Shown: positions 1-6,253 of the stretch, one piece after another
Position numbering within the stretch: position 1 is the first letter of the stretch
How the letters are laid out: each line of letters opens with the position of its first letter
Assembly (NCBI GenBank): GCA_937925455.1
Contig: CALEWF010000068.1
Location: 1-6,342 of the forward strand
DNA: 6,342 bases
Reading direction: 5' to 3'
Origin: an uncultured Flavobacteriales bacterium
GTDB taxonomy: Bacteria; Bacteroidota; Bacteroidia; CAIKAF01
The notes under the pieces: model-generated
Told to the model about the DNA's origin: nothing
Databases searched by the model: none
The model's input: the letters and a program-made list of their open reading frames with translations, nothing else
Made by a program: the position numbers and the translations under genes

Positions 1-1029
1 ATGGAAGAAGATGAGCATGATTACATTTATATTGATATTGCCGCTGAATACCAAAACAAAGGAGATTTTGATAAAGCCCGCCAATACCTCAAAAAAGCGA
101 TTCGAAAAAATCCTTACAACGATTTGGCATACCTTGAATTACTTTTTACCATGCAGATTGATGAACGGGTAGATGAAGCGGTTGACTTCTTTCAGCAGGT
201 GATTGATCGCGACCCGTACAATTATCTTGCTTGGTATTATCAGGGGTTGTCTTATCAAGATATGGAATTGTATGAAAAAGCCATCGAATCATTTGACTAT
301 GCCCTGGTGATTAAAGATGATTATGTGGATGCGTACATACAAAAAGCGGAATGTTATATTAACTTAGATTATTACCGCCACGCCATTGAACCTCTGAAAG
401 AAGCGCTTAAGCATACTGAAAATAAAGCCCGTATTTTTTACACGTTGGGTGAATGTTATGAAAATCTGGAAGAGTTCGAGTCAGCTATTGAATATTATCG
501 TGAAACGTTAAAGGTAAATGATGAGATTGCAGATGCTTGGCTGGGTATTGGTATTTGTTTAGGACAGCTGCATCGCGTACGCGAAGCATTAGAATATGTA
601 AAAAAAGCTGTTTTGCTCGACCCCTCTAACGGTGAATACCTCCTGGTGTATGCTGATTTTTTACAGGAGTTGAATAATTTTAAAGAGGCAGAAGAAATTT
701 ACGAAACCTTGTATGATTCCATGCCTGAAAATCCCGATTTATGGCTTGATGCTTCTGCTTTGTATTATAAATTAGACGATTATCAGAAAGCATTGGAAAT
801 TCTGAATGAAGGCATGCAAATATTGCCACAGGTGGTGGATTTAAAGTATCGGGCGGCCGGTTTAATGTATCTACGCGGATATGTGCAGGAAGCAATGAAA
901 ATGTTGATAGATGCATTGGAAACGGAATATTCCCGATATCAGGATATGTTTGATTTTTTCCCTGAATTAGCTTTCGACCCTTTCATCCTAGAAATCATAA
1001 ATCATTACAAACCTACTCATGGAAATTAA
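1..1029 (+). CDS. TPR-repeat protein, probably 5'-truncated by the window edge
   Basis: The visible 342 residues are almost entirely tetratricopeptide repeats, about nine helix-turn-helix units of 32-34 residues (roughly 10-39, 42-73, 76-107, 110-141, 144-175, 178-209, 212-243, 246-277, 280-310). Typical TPR signatures are present, such as AWYYQGLSYQDMELYEKAI near 77-95 and AWLGIGICL near 179-187. The end (DFFPELAFDPFILEIINHY) resembles the conserved C-terminus of a Bacteroidota TPR family that I recall as about 450-470 residues. In that family the segment seen at residue 8 onward lies over 100 residues in, so the ATG at base 1 is probably an internal Met and the true start lies upstream. There is no signal peptide, membrane segment or catalytic domain in the visible part. 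It is probably a cytosolic protein-interaction scaffold of unknown partner. Its end overlaps the next gene by 11 bp, which suggests co-translation. Confidence 0.88.
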   Translation: MEEDEHDYIYIDIAAEYQNKGDFDKARQYLKKAIRKNPYNDLAYLELLFTMQIDERVDEAVDFFQQVIDRDPYNYLAWYYQGLSYQDMELYEKAIESFDYALVIKDDYVDAYIQKAECYINLDYYRHAIEPLKEALKHTENKARIFYTLGECYENLEEFESAIEYYRETLKVNDEIADAWLGIGICLGQLHRVREALEYVKKAVLLDPSNGEYLLVYADFLQELNNFKEAEEIYETLYDSMPENPDLWLDASALYYKLDDYQKALEILNEGMQILPQVVDLKYRAAGLMYLRGYVQEAMKMLIDALETEYSRYQDMFDFFPELAFDPFILEIINHYKPTHGN

Positions 1030-1861
1030 ACTTCCGTACGTCCCTGAACGTCCACAGAAGCCCCGCAATCATGGTATAACGATGGTAATGGACAAAGGGC
1101 TGAGCATACGCCAGGCAGAAGATTTAACTGCTTCTTCAGGGCATTTGATAGATTTTATCAAGCTGGGTTTTGGTACTTCGTATGTTTCAAAAAATGTAAA
1201 AGAAAAAGTGCGTATTTACCGCGATGCCGGAATACGTACCTATTTGGGTGGAACGTTTTTTGAAGCATTTGTTGTTCGCAATCTGTTTGATGATTATTTG
1301 CGGTTGATTGATGACCTGGGATTGGATACCATCGAAGTATCCGATGGCTCGGTTCGGATGCAGCATGATACCAAGTGTGAATATATTTCTAAACTTTCCC
1401 GATACGGCACAGTATTAAGTGAAGTAGGCTCGAAGGAAGAAGGGATTTTGATTGCACCCAATAAGTGGAAAATGATGATGCAAAAAGAATTGGAAGCCGG
1501 AGCCTGGAAAGTAATTGCTGAAGCCCGAGAAAGCGGTACCGTAGGAATTTATCGCCCAAGCGGAAAAGCCCATGTGCAACTCATCAATAAAATTTTAGGA
1601 AAGATTAGTCCGGAAAGTGTTATCTGGGAAGCACCCATCAAATCGCAGCAGGCATTTTGGATTAAGCTGTTAGGTGCGAATGTGAACCTGGGAAACATAG
1701 CTCCGGAAGAAGTAATTGCCCTCGAAACTTTGAGGCTGGGCTTACGCGGCGATACCTTTTTTGCATTCCTTCCTCAAGATATGGTGAATAGCTGGATTCC
1801 TACATTTACCGATAGCGAAAAACAGGCATCCAACGGAGCCAAAAAGAAAGTAAAATCATGA
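1019..1861 (+). CDS. phosphosulfolactate synthase (ComA) family protein
   Basis: This 280-residue protein matches the ComA/phosphosulfolactate synthase TIM-barrel family (PF02679). Characterised members join sulfite to phosphoenolpyruvate to give (2R)-phospho-3-sulfolactate, the first step to coenzyme M in methanogens and to sulfolactate in Bacillus spores. Plant HSA32 is a homologue without that established role. Family motifs appear in order: TMVMDKGL (21-28), IDFIKLGFGT (44-53), YLGGTFFE (75-82), IEVSDG (105-110), SEVGSKE (134-140), IAEARESG (166-173), WEAPIKSQQ (203-211), NVNLGNI (221-227) and GLRGDT (241-246). These lie at strand ends as expected for a phosphate- and Mg-binding barrel, and none looks lost. 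The last 15 residues form a polar, Lys-rich tail. The ATG lies inside the TPR gene and the stop shares ATGA with the rhodanese gene. No comB, comC or other coenzyme M gene is in the window, so the product's fate is unknown. Family assignment is firm, while the exact reaction is inferred. Confidence 0.88.
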   Translation: MEIKLPYVPERPQKPRNHGITMVMDKGLSIRQAEDLTASSGHLIDFIKLGFGTSYVSKNVKEKVRIYRDAGIRTYLGGTFFEAFVVRNLFDDYLRLIDDLGLDTIEVSDGSVRMQHDTKCEYISKLSRYGTVLSEVGSKEEGILIAPNKWKMMMQKELEAGAWKVIAEARESGTVGIYRPSGKAHVQLINKILGKISPESVIWEAPIKSQQAFWIKLLGANVNLGNIAPEEVIALETLRLGLRGDTFFAFLPQDMVNSWIPTFTDSEKQASNGAKKKVKS

Positions 1862-2172
1862 AAGAAATAACCGTGCAGGAGCTGAAGCAAATGATGGATG
1901 AAAAAAAAGATTTTCAGCTCATTGATGTAAGAGAAACGTATGAATACGAAGTAAGCCAGATAGGTGGCGAGCTTATTCCTATGGGTGAGGTGATGGCCAA
2001 TTTAGATAAGATTTCTAAAGACCGTATGGTAGTGGTTCATTGCCGCAGCGGAGGCCGTTCCGGAACGATTGTTAGTGTACTGGAATCTATGGGATACGAT
2101 AATGTCTATAATTTACGCGGTGGAATTTTGGCTTGGATTGCTGAAATTGACCCAACCTTATCGGCTTATTAA
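1858..2172 (+). CDS. single-domain rhodanese-like sulfurtransferase
   Basis: This 104-residue protein is a complete stand-alone rhodanese domain. It has the family's LIDVRE motif (21-26), a buried strand MVVVHC, and the active-site loop CRSGGR starting at Cys62, the residue that carries persulfide sulfur. The C-terminal NVYNLRGGILAW motif (about 82-93) is also typical. Proteins of this GlpE/PspE-like size are usually cytosolic and move sulfane sulfur from thiosulfate or persulfide donors to thiol acceptors. No signal peptide is present. With a six-residue loop and Cys it fits sulfurtransferases; Cdc25-type phosphatases usually have a seven-residue loop. It starts in a 4-bp ATGA overlap with the ComA-family gene and ends 9 bp before the DUF368 gene. 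The physiological donor and acceptor cannot be read from the sequence. Confidence 0.92.
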   Translation: MKEITVQELKQMMDEKKDFQLIDVRETYEYEVSQIGGELIPMGEVMANLDKISKDRMVVVHCRSGGRSGTIVSVLESMGYDNVYNLRGGILAWIAEIDPTLSAY

Positions 2173-2181
2173 AAGAATTAT

Positions 2182-3147
2182 ATGTCAGAACAAAAATATA
2201 AAAATAGCTCACGTTCATGGCATGATTATGCATTTCTTGCTCTCAAAGGCATGGGCATGGGGGCAGCAGATGTGGTACCCGGTGTATCCGGCGGAACAAT
2301 AGCGTTTATTAGCGGAATCTACGAAGAATTGATTGATTCCATTAAATCCATCAACCACATTGCCCTAAAAATACTTTTTACCCAAGGCATCGTTGCTTTT
2401 TGGAAGCATATTAACGGAACATTTCTATTGGTGCTGCTCAGTGGTATTGCTATCAGCATCATTTCATTGGCCAAGTTGATTTCTTTCTTGCTTCAGGAAC
2501 AACCGGTAATGATTTGGTCTTTCTTTTTTGGATTAATACTTGCCTCCACCTGGTTTGTTGCTAAAAAAATAACCAAACTGGATGTACCGGGAATTATTGC
2601 TTTTATTTTCGCTACCACAGTTGCTTATTACATTACTATTGCCACCCCTGCCCAAACCCCCGAAACCTGGTGGTTTATTTTCCTTTCAGGAGCCATTGCC
2701 ATTTGTGCCATGATTCTTCCCGGTATTTCAGGCAGTTTTATTTTATTGTTAATGGGTAAATACCATTTTGTGTTGAATGCGGTAAAAACGTTTGATTTAA
2801 AAACCATTGTGTTGTTTGCGTTGGGTTGTGGTGTAGGCATCATTTCATTTGCTCAGTTAATTTCCTGGTTATTTAAAAAGTTTCATAATGCCACGTTAGC
2901 CTTACTTACAGGGTTTATGGTAGGTTCATTAAATAAAGTATGGCCATGGAAAATAGTTACGGAATACAGGATAAATTCCAAAGGAGAATTGGTCCCCTTT
3001 TTAGAACGTAGTGTTACCGTCAGGGAATATGAGATGGCCACCGGGCAATCCGGTTCGTTATTGTATGCTTTGTCCCTCATGCTATTGGGTGTATTGCTGA
3101 TTATTTTTTTTGAAAAATTGGCTAATCATAAAAATACTACGGCTTGA
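2182..3147 (+). CDS. DUF368 membrane protein, putative undecaprenyl-phosphate translocase (PopT-like)
   Basis: This 321-residue, strongly hydrophobic protein belongs to DUF368 (PF04018). The defining duplicated motif is visible: PGVSGG at 33-38, within GAADVVPGVSGGTIAFISGIY, and PGISGS at 180-185, within a second half of similar layout. This fits the inverted-repeat architecture of the family. Probable membrane segments lie near 79-102, 110-128, 136-155, 163-190, 207-230, 236-252 and 292-311. A hydrophilic insert at about 258-290 is probably a loop. Known members (PopT) return undecaprenyl phosphate, the lipid carrier for peptidoglycan and other envelope glycans, across the inner membrane. 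That role is inferred here from family membership. The ATG follows the rhodanese stop by 9 bp, and its TGA overlaps the aroE start. A second DUF368 copy, which I recall in some Bacteroidota clusters, is not present. Confidence 0.9.
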   Translation: MSEQKYKNSSRSWHDYAFLALKGMGMGAADVVPGVSGGTIAFISGIYEELIDSIKSINHIALKILFTQGIVAFWKHINGTFLLVLLSGIAISIISLAKLISFLLQEQPVMIWSFFFGLILASTWFVAKKITKLDVPGIIAFIFATTVAYYITIATPAQTPETWWFIFLSGAIAICAMILPGISGSFILLLMGKYHFVLNAVKTFDLKTIVLFALGCGVGIISFAQLISWLFKKFHNATLALLTGFMVGSLNKVWPWKIVTEYRINSKGELVPFLERSVTVREYEMATGQSGSLLYALSLMLLGVLLIIFFEKLANHKNTTA

Positions 3148-3890
3148 AAACCTACGGGATTATTGGTTTTCCATTGACGCATTCGTTTTCTCCCCGTTAT
3201 TTTGCTCATAAATTTCAACAACCGGGATTAGACGATTATCAATACATCACCGGCGAATTGGAAGATTTAAAAAAACTGGATGATTGGATTGTAGCACATC
3301 AGATACAAGGCTTTAATGTTACCATTCCACATAAACAAGCAATTCTTCCCAATATAAATTATTTTCAACCGGCTGCGTTACTCATCAAAGCCGTGAATTG
3401 CGTAAAAGTATGGTGGAAATCAAAAACGCATTATGAATTAATAGGATTTAATACCGATGTTATAGGGTTTCGTCAATCACTCGAACCGCTTTTAAAACCG
3501 CATCATACACAGGCGCTCATACTGGGTACAGGAGGGGCGGCAGCGGCAGTGGCATACGTATTACGTAAACTTCGGATTCCTTTTTTGTATGTTTCAAGAT
3601 ATCCTAGTCGTCTGAGCGAAATAGCCTATTCGGATGTAACGAAAGAACTTGTATCACTGCATACATTAATTATTAATACAACTCCCCTTGGCATGTTTCC
3701 TCAGGTAAATGATGCACCGCCTTTTCCGTATTCATTTGTTACTTCTCAACACTTGCTGTACGACTTAATTTACAATCCGGAAGAAACCCTGTTTTTGAAA
3801 CAAGGTGTTGCCCATGGTGCAATGGTAAAAAACGGATATGAAATGCTTTGCCTGCAGGCAGAAGCTTCGTGGAAGATATGGAATGCGTAA
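3144..3890 (+). CDS. aroE: shikimate dehydrogenase (NADP+)
   Basis: AroE reduces 3-dehydroshikimate to shikimate with NADPH in the cytosolic shikimate pathway to aromatic amino acids and folate precursors. The 248-residue product has the substrate-domain signature GFPLTHSFS (8-16, with Ser14 and Ser16), NVTIPHK with catalytic Lys64, AVN at 83-85, and NTDVIGF with Asp105. The nucleotide-binding loop is LGTGGAAAA (127-135), followed by NTTPLGMFP (178-186), YDLIYNP (206-212) and the C-terminal GYEMLCLQA (231-239). All key residues are present and the length is usual for Bacteroidota AroE. The start is TTG at 3144: it gives the conserved N-terminus KTYGIIGFP, and no in-frame ATG lies close enough upstream. 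It overlaps the DUF368 stop as TTGA, so its translation is probably coupled. The stop directly abuts that of cinA on the other strand. Confidence 0.95.
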   Translation: MKTYGIIGFPLTHSFSPRYFAHKFQQPGLDDYQYITGELEDLKKLDDWIVAHQIQGFNVTIPHKQAILPNINYFQPAALLIKAVNCVKVWWKSKTHYELIGFNTDVIGFRQSLEPLLKPHHTQALILGTGGAAAAVAYVLRKLRIPFLYVSRYPSRLSEIAYSDVTKELVSLHTLIINTTPLGMFPQVNDAPPFPYSFVTSQHLLYDLIYNPEETLFLKQGVAHGAMVKNGYEMLCLQAEASWKIWNA

Positions 3891-5165
3891 TTATTCCCAA
3901 AAACTTTCACCTACCGGAATGTTCAGTACCAGTTTCCGCAATACTCCCAGCGCGACCTGATAGGTACGGTGAATGTTGGTAAGCCGGTCGTTGCCAAACC
4001 GGTATTTTTTAGTTAGCGTTCCTTGTGGTGTAGCCCAAGCTACCCAAACGGTTCCAACCGGCTTTTCAGTACTACCTCCATCAGGTCCGGCAATGCCACT
4101 TACCGCAATGGCATAATCTGTATGCAGAAGGCTACGGGCATGTTCTGCCATTTGTATTACCGTTTCTTTACTTACAGCGCCAACAGTTTTAAGGGTTTGT
4201 TCATTTACCTGCAACACTTCTTGTTTTATCCGGTTATGATACGAAACTACTGTTCCCATGAAATAAGCTGAGCTACCCGGCACAGAAGTAATTTTATGGG
4301 CAATGTATCCGCCGGTGCAACTTTCAGCAGTGCCTAAAGTAAGCTGTTTTTCAATAAAAATGCGTTGAATGACTTGCTCTAATGTCTCTCCATCATAGCC
4401 AATAATTTCATCCCCTAAAATGGATTTTAATTTATCTTCTTGTTCCTTAATCATTGCCAAGCCATTGCCGTTTTCGTTAAGCGTACTTAACCGCAGGGTG
4501 ACCTGTCCGGCGGAGGGAAGGTAGGCTAATTTGATAGCAGCAGGCAAATTGTTTTCCCATTCGGCCAACCTCATCATCAATTCCGATTCGGGGATTCCTT
4601 CGGTTAAATAGGACCGATGAAGAATGGGAGGGAGCGGATAATGCGTTTCGATGTATGGAAATACATACGTATTCATCAATTCTTTCATTTCTAATGGAAC
4701 CCCAGGTAATGATACAATAATTTTTCCCTTATTTTTAAACAACATGCCCGGAGCTGTCCCCCAGTAATTCATCAGTACGGTACAGGCTTCGGGAACATAA
4801 CACTGGGTTTTGTTGGCTTCGTTCAGGGTACGCCCCCTTTTTTTGAAGAAATCATCCAACATTTCAAATACCTCTTCATTAAAAACTAATCGTGTTTGAA
4901 AATATTCCGTTAATACATCTTTGGTCAAGTCATCTTTCGTTGGACCTAATCCGCCGGTAATGATAACGATATCGTGGTGTTGAATGGCTTGATCTAAAGC
5001 ATTTACCATATCGGTTTTGGTATCGCCTACCGTCGTCATTCGTTTTACGGGTACGCCCCGTTTATTCAGTTCCTGTGCAATCCATACGGCATTGGTATTT
5101 ACAATCTGACCAATCAGAATTTCATCCCCAATGTTCAGAATTTCGGCTTGTGGTGTTTTATTCAT
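3891..5165 (-). CDS. cinA: CinA family protein: MoCF-like domain plus NMN deamidase domain
   Basis: This 424-residue protein is a full two-domain CinA. The N-terminal MoaB/Mog-like (MoCF) domain, about 6-175, shows GDEILIGQIVNTNA (13-26), GGLGPTKDD (71-79) and LPGVPLEM (153-160). In CinA this domain is known as an ADP-ribose pyrophosphatase (COG1058). After a middle linker, the C-terminal CinA_C domain (about 262-415) carries AESCTGG (280-286), with the Ser expected to be the NMN-deamidase nucleophile, then VVSYHNR (306-312), SGIAGPDGGS (356-365) and KPVGTVW (368-374). It recycles NMN to nicotinate mononucleotide, a pyridine nucleotide salvage reaction. The name comes from competence-induced genes in Firmicutes, and a competence role is not implied here. 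Its ATG follows the stop of the upstream minus-strand gene by 2 bp, so the two are co-transcribed. Length and motifs are complete. Confidence 0.94.
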   Translation of the reverse strand: MNKTPQAEILNIGDEILIGQIVNTNAVWIAQELNKRGVPVKRMTTVGDTKTDMVNALDQAIQHHDIVIITGGLGPTKDDLTKDVLTEYFQTRLVFNEEVFEMLDDFFKKRGRTLNEANKTQCYVPEACTVLMNYWGTAPGMLFKNKGKIIVSLPGVPLEMKELMNTYVFPYIETHYPLPPILHRSYLTEGIPESELMMRLAEWENNLPAAIKLAYLPSAGQVTLRLSTLNENGNGLAMIKEQEDKLKSILGDEIIGYDGETLEQVIQRIFIEKQLTLGTAESCTGGYIAHKITSVPGSSAYFMGTVVSYHNRIKQEVLQVNEQTLKTVGAVSKETVIQMAEHARSLLHTDYAIAVSGIAGPDGGSTEKPVGTVWVAWATPQGTLTKKYRFGNDRLTNIHRTYQVALGVLRKLVLNIPVGESFWE

Positions 5166-5167
5166 GG

Positions 5168-5869
5168 TTATAGTTGTGGAATAATCGGTGCTTTTGAAGG
5201 TTGTTTACGAACAATATTTTCAATATCATGCGATTCAAAAAAGTATTTTCCTTTTTCATTTCGCTGGGCTAAAATAATCATTGCTTTTGCCACCGTATGG
5301 GCTTCAATGCCGCGGTATTTTCTCAATCCACCAATCATAATGGGTTTTATAATCTTCATCAGGGCTTTGCCTACTTCTTCCCCAAAGCGACGCTCTTTTC
5401 TTTCGCCCAGCAACATAGAGGGGCGAAGAATATAAATCGTTTCTAAGGTGGTTTGTAATATATCGCGTTCTGTTTCTCCTTTTACTTTCAAGTAAAAATT
5501 CACGCTCCAAGCATTGGCCCCAATAGAAGAAACCAGAAAAAATTTTTTAGCAAACAGTTGCGCCATTTTGGCTGCCTGTAACGGTAAATCATGGTCCACA
5601 AAATAAAACGCCTGTTTGCTTCCGGCTTGTTTCATGGTTGTCCCCAAACAACAAAATACTTCATCTACATCAAACAACGGAGTATAATCCTGAAATCGGC
5701 TGAAATCAATCAGGTGCTCTTCCACTTTGGGATGTTGTATGCCCGTAGATTTTCTAACTAAAATACGTATCAAGGCATAATCAGGATACGTTACCAGTTG
5801 TTGGAGTAAAGAAGAACCTACCAATCCGGTGGCACCCAGTATCAAGGCTTTTTTTCCTGTTTCGCTCAT
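5168..5869 (-). CDS. NAD(P)-binding Rossmann-fold protein, HTATIP2/TIP30-like atypical SDR
   Basis: The 233-residue product has an N-terminal dinucleotide-binding loop GATGLVG (12-18) after a short beta strand, the family-typical FCCLGTTMKQAGS (72-84) and VDHDLP (91-96), then VSSIGAN (113-119) and a YxxxK pair, Tyr126 and Lys130. RPSMLLGER (149-157) closes the core. This is the layout of atypical short-chain dehydrogenases of the TIP30/HTATIP2 and YwnB kind, which bind NADPH. Substrates of bacterial members are mostly unknown, so no reaction is assigned. It is cytosolic, with no signal peptide or membrane segment. It is the first gene of a two-gene minus-strand unit with cinA, 2 bp apart. A promoter candidate lies upstream in the divergent region. 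The ATG at 5869 gives an N-terminus four residues before the strand, which is normal for this family. Confidence 0.85.
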   Translation of the reverse strand: MSETGKKALILGATGLVGSSLLQQLVTYPDYALIRILVRKSTGIQHPKVEEHLIDFSRFQDYTPLFDVDEVFCCLGTTMKQAGSKQAFYFVDHDLPLQAAKMAQLFAKKFFLVSSIGANAWSVNFYLKVKGETERDILQTTLETIYILRPSMLLGERKERRFGEEVGKALMKIIKPIMIGGLRKYRGIEAHTVAKAMIILAQRNEKGKYFFESHDIENIVRKQPSKAPIIPQL

Positions 5870-5879
5870 AGATTTTATG

Positions 5880-5887
5880 TAGTTTTG
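5880..5887 (+). promoter_or_regulatory. candidate -7 element for the PaaE-like gene
   Basis: TAGTTTTG fits TAnnTTTG on the plus strand, 69 bases before the PaaE-like ATG at 5957. No TTG is seen at the usual -33 distance; only TTTC at 5860-5863 is near. The element is therefore weaker than the minus-strand one. If used, the transcript would start near 5893, almost at the hairpin 5892-5908, and the upstream part of the promoter would lie within the first codons of the divergent SDR-like gene. Confidence 0.3.
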
Positions 5888-5891
5888 CTAC

Positions 5892-5908
5892 CCGGAACAA
5901 AATTCCGG
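5892..5908. promoter_or_regulatory. perfect 6-bp inverted repeat (hairpin) in the divergent intergenic region
   Basis: CCGGAA (5892-5897) and TTCCGG (5903-5908) are exact inverted copies around a 5-base loop CAAAA. On the plus strand the stem is followed by TTTT (5909-5912), giving a short intrinsic-terminator-like shape, but no plus-strand gene lies just upstream to end there. On the minus strand it would lie in the leader of the SDR-like gene, ending 22 bases before its ATG. It could be an operator or a leader hairpin. The stem is short and could be chance. Confidence 0.35.
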
Positions 5909-5930
5909 TTTTATGGTTTAACATACCAAA

Positions 5931-5963
5931 CAAAGTTAGTTTTTAAAATTAATCGCATGTCAA
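5931..5963 (-). promoter_or_regulatory. candidate Bacteroidota-type promoter for the minus-strand SDR-cinA unit
   Basis: Read on the minus strand, TAACTTTG (plus 5938-5931) exactly fits the Bacteroidota -7 consensus TAnnTTTG. A TTG (plus 5963-5961, in TTGACA) lies 22 bases upstream, within the accepted -33 spacing of about 17-23. Transcription would begin near 5925 and give a leader of about 55 bases before the ATG at 5869. The -33 element overlaps the first codons of the divergent PaaE-like gene. The match is by eye, without expression data. Confidence 0.5.
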
Positions 5964-6250
5964 GATTTTATAGTTTACCCGTAGTTGCTAAAAAACAAGA
6001 AACAGCGGATGCCGTTTCCATCTCGTTTCAAATTCCTGATGAATTAAAAGAACAGTTTCGCTATAAGCAAGGGCAATACCTTACCTTGCAAATGGAAATC
6101 AATGGTGAAAAAGTTCGCCGGGCTTATTCCCTCAGCAGCAGCCCCGTTACAGATGATTTACATACGGTAACGGTCAAACGGGTAGAGGGAGGTAAAATGT
6201 CCAATAAAATCAATGATATTTCGCTTGGTACCATCCTCGAAGTCATGCCT
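5957..6250 (+). CDS. N-terminal part of a PaaE-like ferredoxin/flavodoxin reductase, cut by a chimeric join
   Basis: From the ATG at 5957, 98 residues form the FAD-binding domain start of the ferredoxin-NADP reductase superfamily, as in PaaE, the reductase subunit of phenylacetyl-CoA epoxidase. Visible motifs are YKQGQYLTL (36-44), the FAD-binding RAYSLSSSP (55-63), VKRVEGGKMSN (73-83) and LEVMP (94-98). In the family LEVMP is normally followed by PMG and the rest of the FAD domain, then an NAD-binding domain and, in PaaE, a C-terminal 2Fe-2S domain; none of this is present. Beyond 6250 the frame stays open to the window end, but its residues (starting RLLANLDED) do not match the family and come from the other-strand tdh fragment. 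The symbol is left blank because the 2Fe-2S domain that separates PaaE from other reductases is not seen, and no other paa gene is nearby. Confidence 0.85.
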
Positions 6251-6253
6251 CGC
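6248..6253. other. chimeric junction between a Bacteroidota gene and a high-GC tdh fragment
   Basis: Left of 6250 the plus strand reads a PaaE-like gene up to LEVMP. Right of 6251 the minus strand reads Tdh. Both protein families break at this point, in opposite orientation and with different base composition. There are no inverted repeats, target duplications or transposase sequence at the join. I infer an assembly or library chimera at a contig end, although a recent rearrangement cannot be excluded from one sequence. Confidence 0.8.

Noticed and set aside
680..916. Minus-strand open frame inside the TPR gene
   Set aside because: It lies wholly within a clear TPR coding region and shows no recognisable motif.
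2069..2302. Plus-strand open frame bridging the rhodanese and DUF368 genes
   Set aside because: It overlaps two well-supported genes in another frame and resembles no family.
2628..3080. Two minus-strand open frames within the DUF368 gene (2628-2843 and 2883-3080)
   Set aside because: Both are antisense to a clear membrane-protein gene, with no motif or start signal.
3880..3897. Bidirectional terminator between aroE and cinA
   Set aside because: The stem is only 5 bp with an 8-base loop and no T-tract follows on either strand.
4023..4271. Plus-strand open frame within cinA
   Set aside because: It is antisense to the conserved CinA C-terminal domain and has no family motif.
3891..5165. Competence or DNA-uptake locus implied by the cinA name
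   Set aside because: No recA, com or pilus gene is nearby; the domains support pyridine nucleotide salvage.
5148..5510. Open frames on both strands within the SDR-like gene (5148-5435 plus, 5304-5510 minus)
   Set aside because: They are out of frame with a well-supported gene and have no recognisable content.
5892..5912. Intrinsic terminator on the plus strand (6-bp stem plus TTTT)
   Set aside because: No plus-strand gene ends upstream, since the upstream gene is on the minus strand; the stem is short and the T-run is only four bases.
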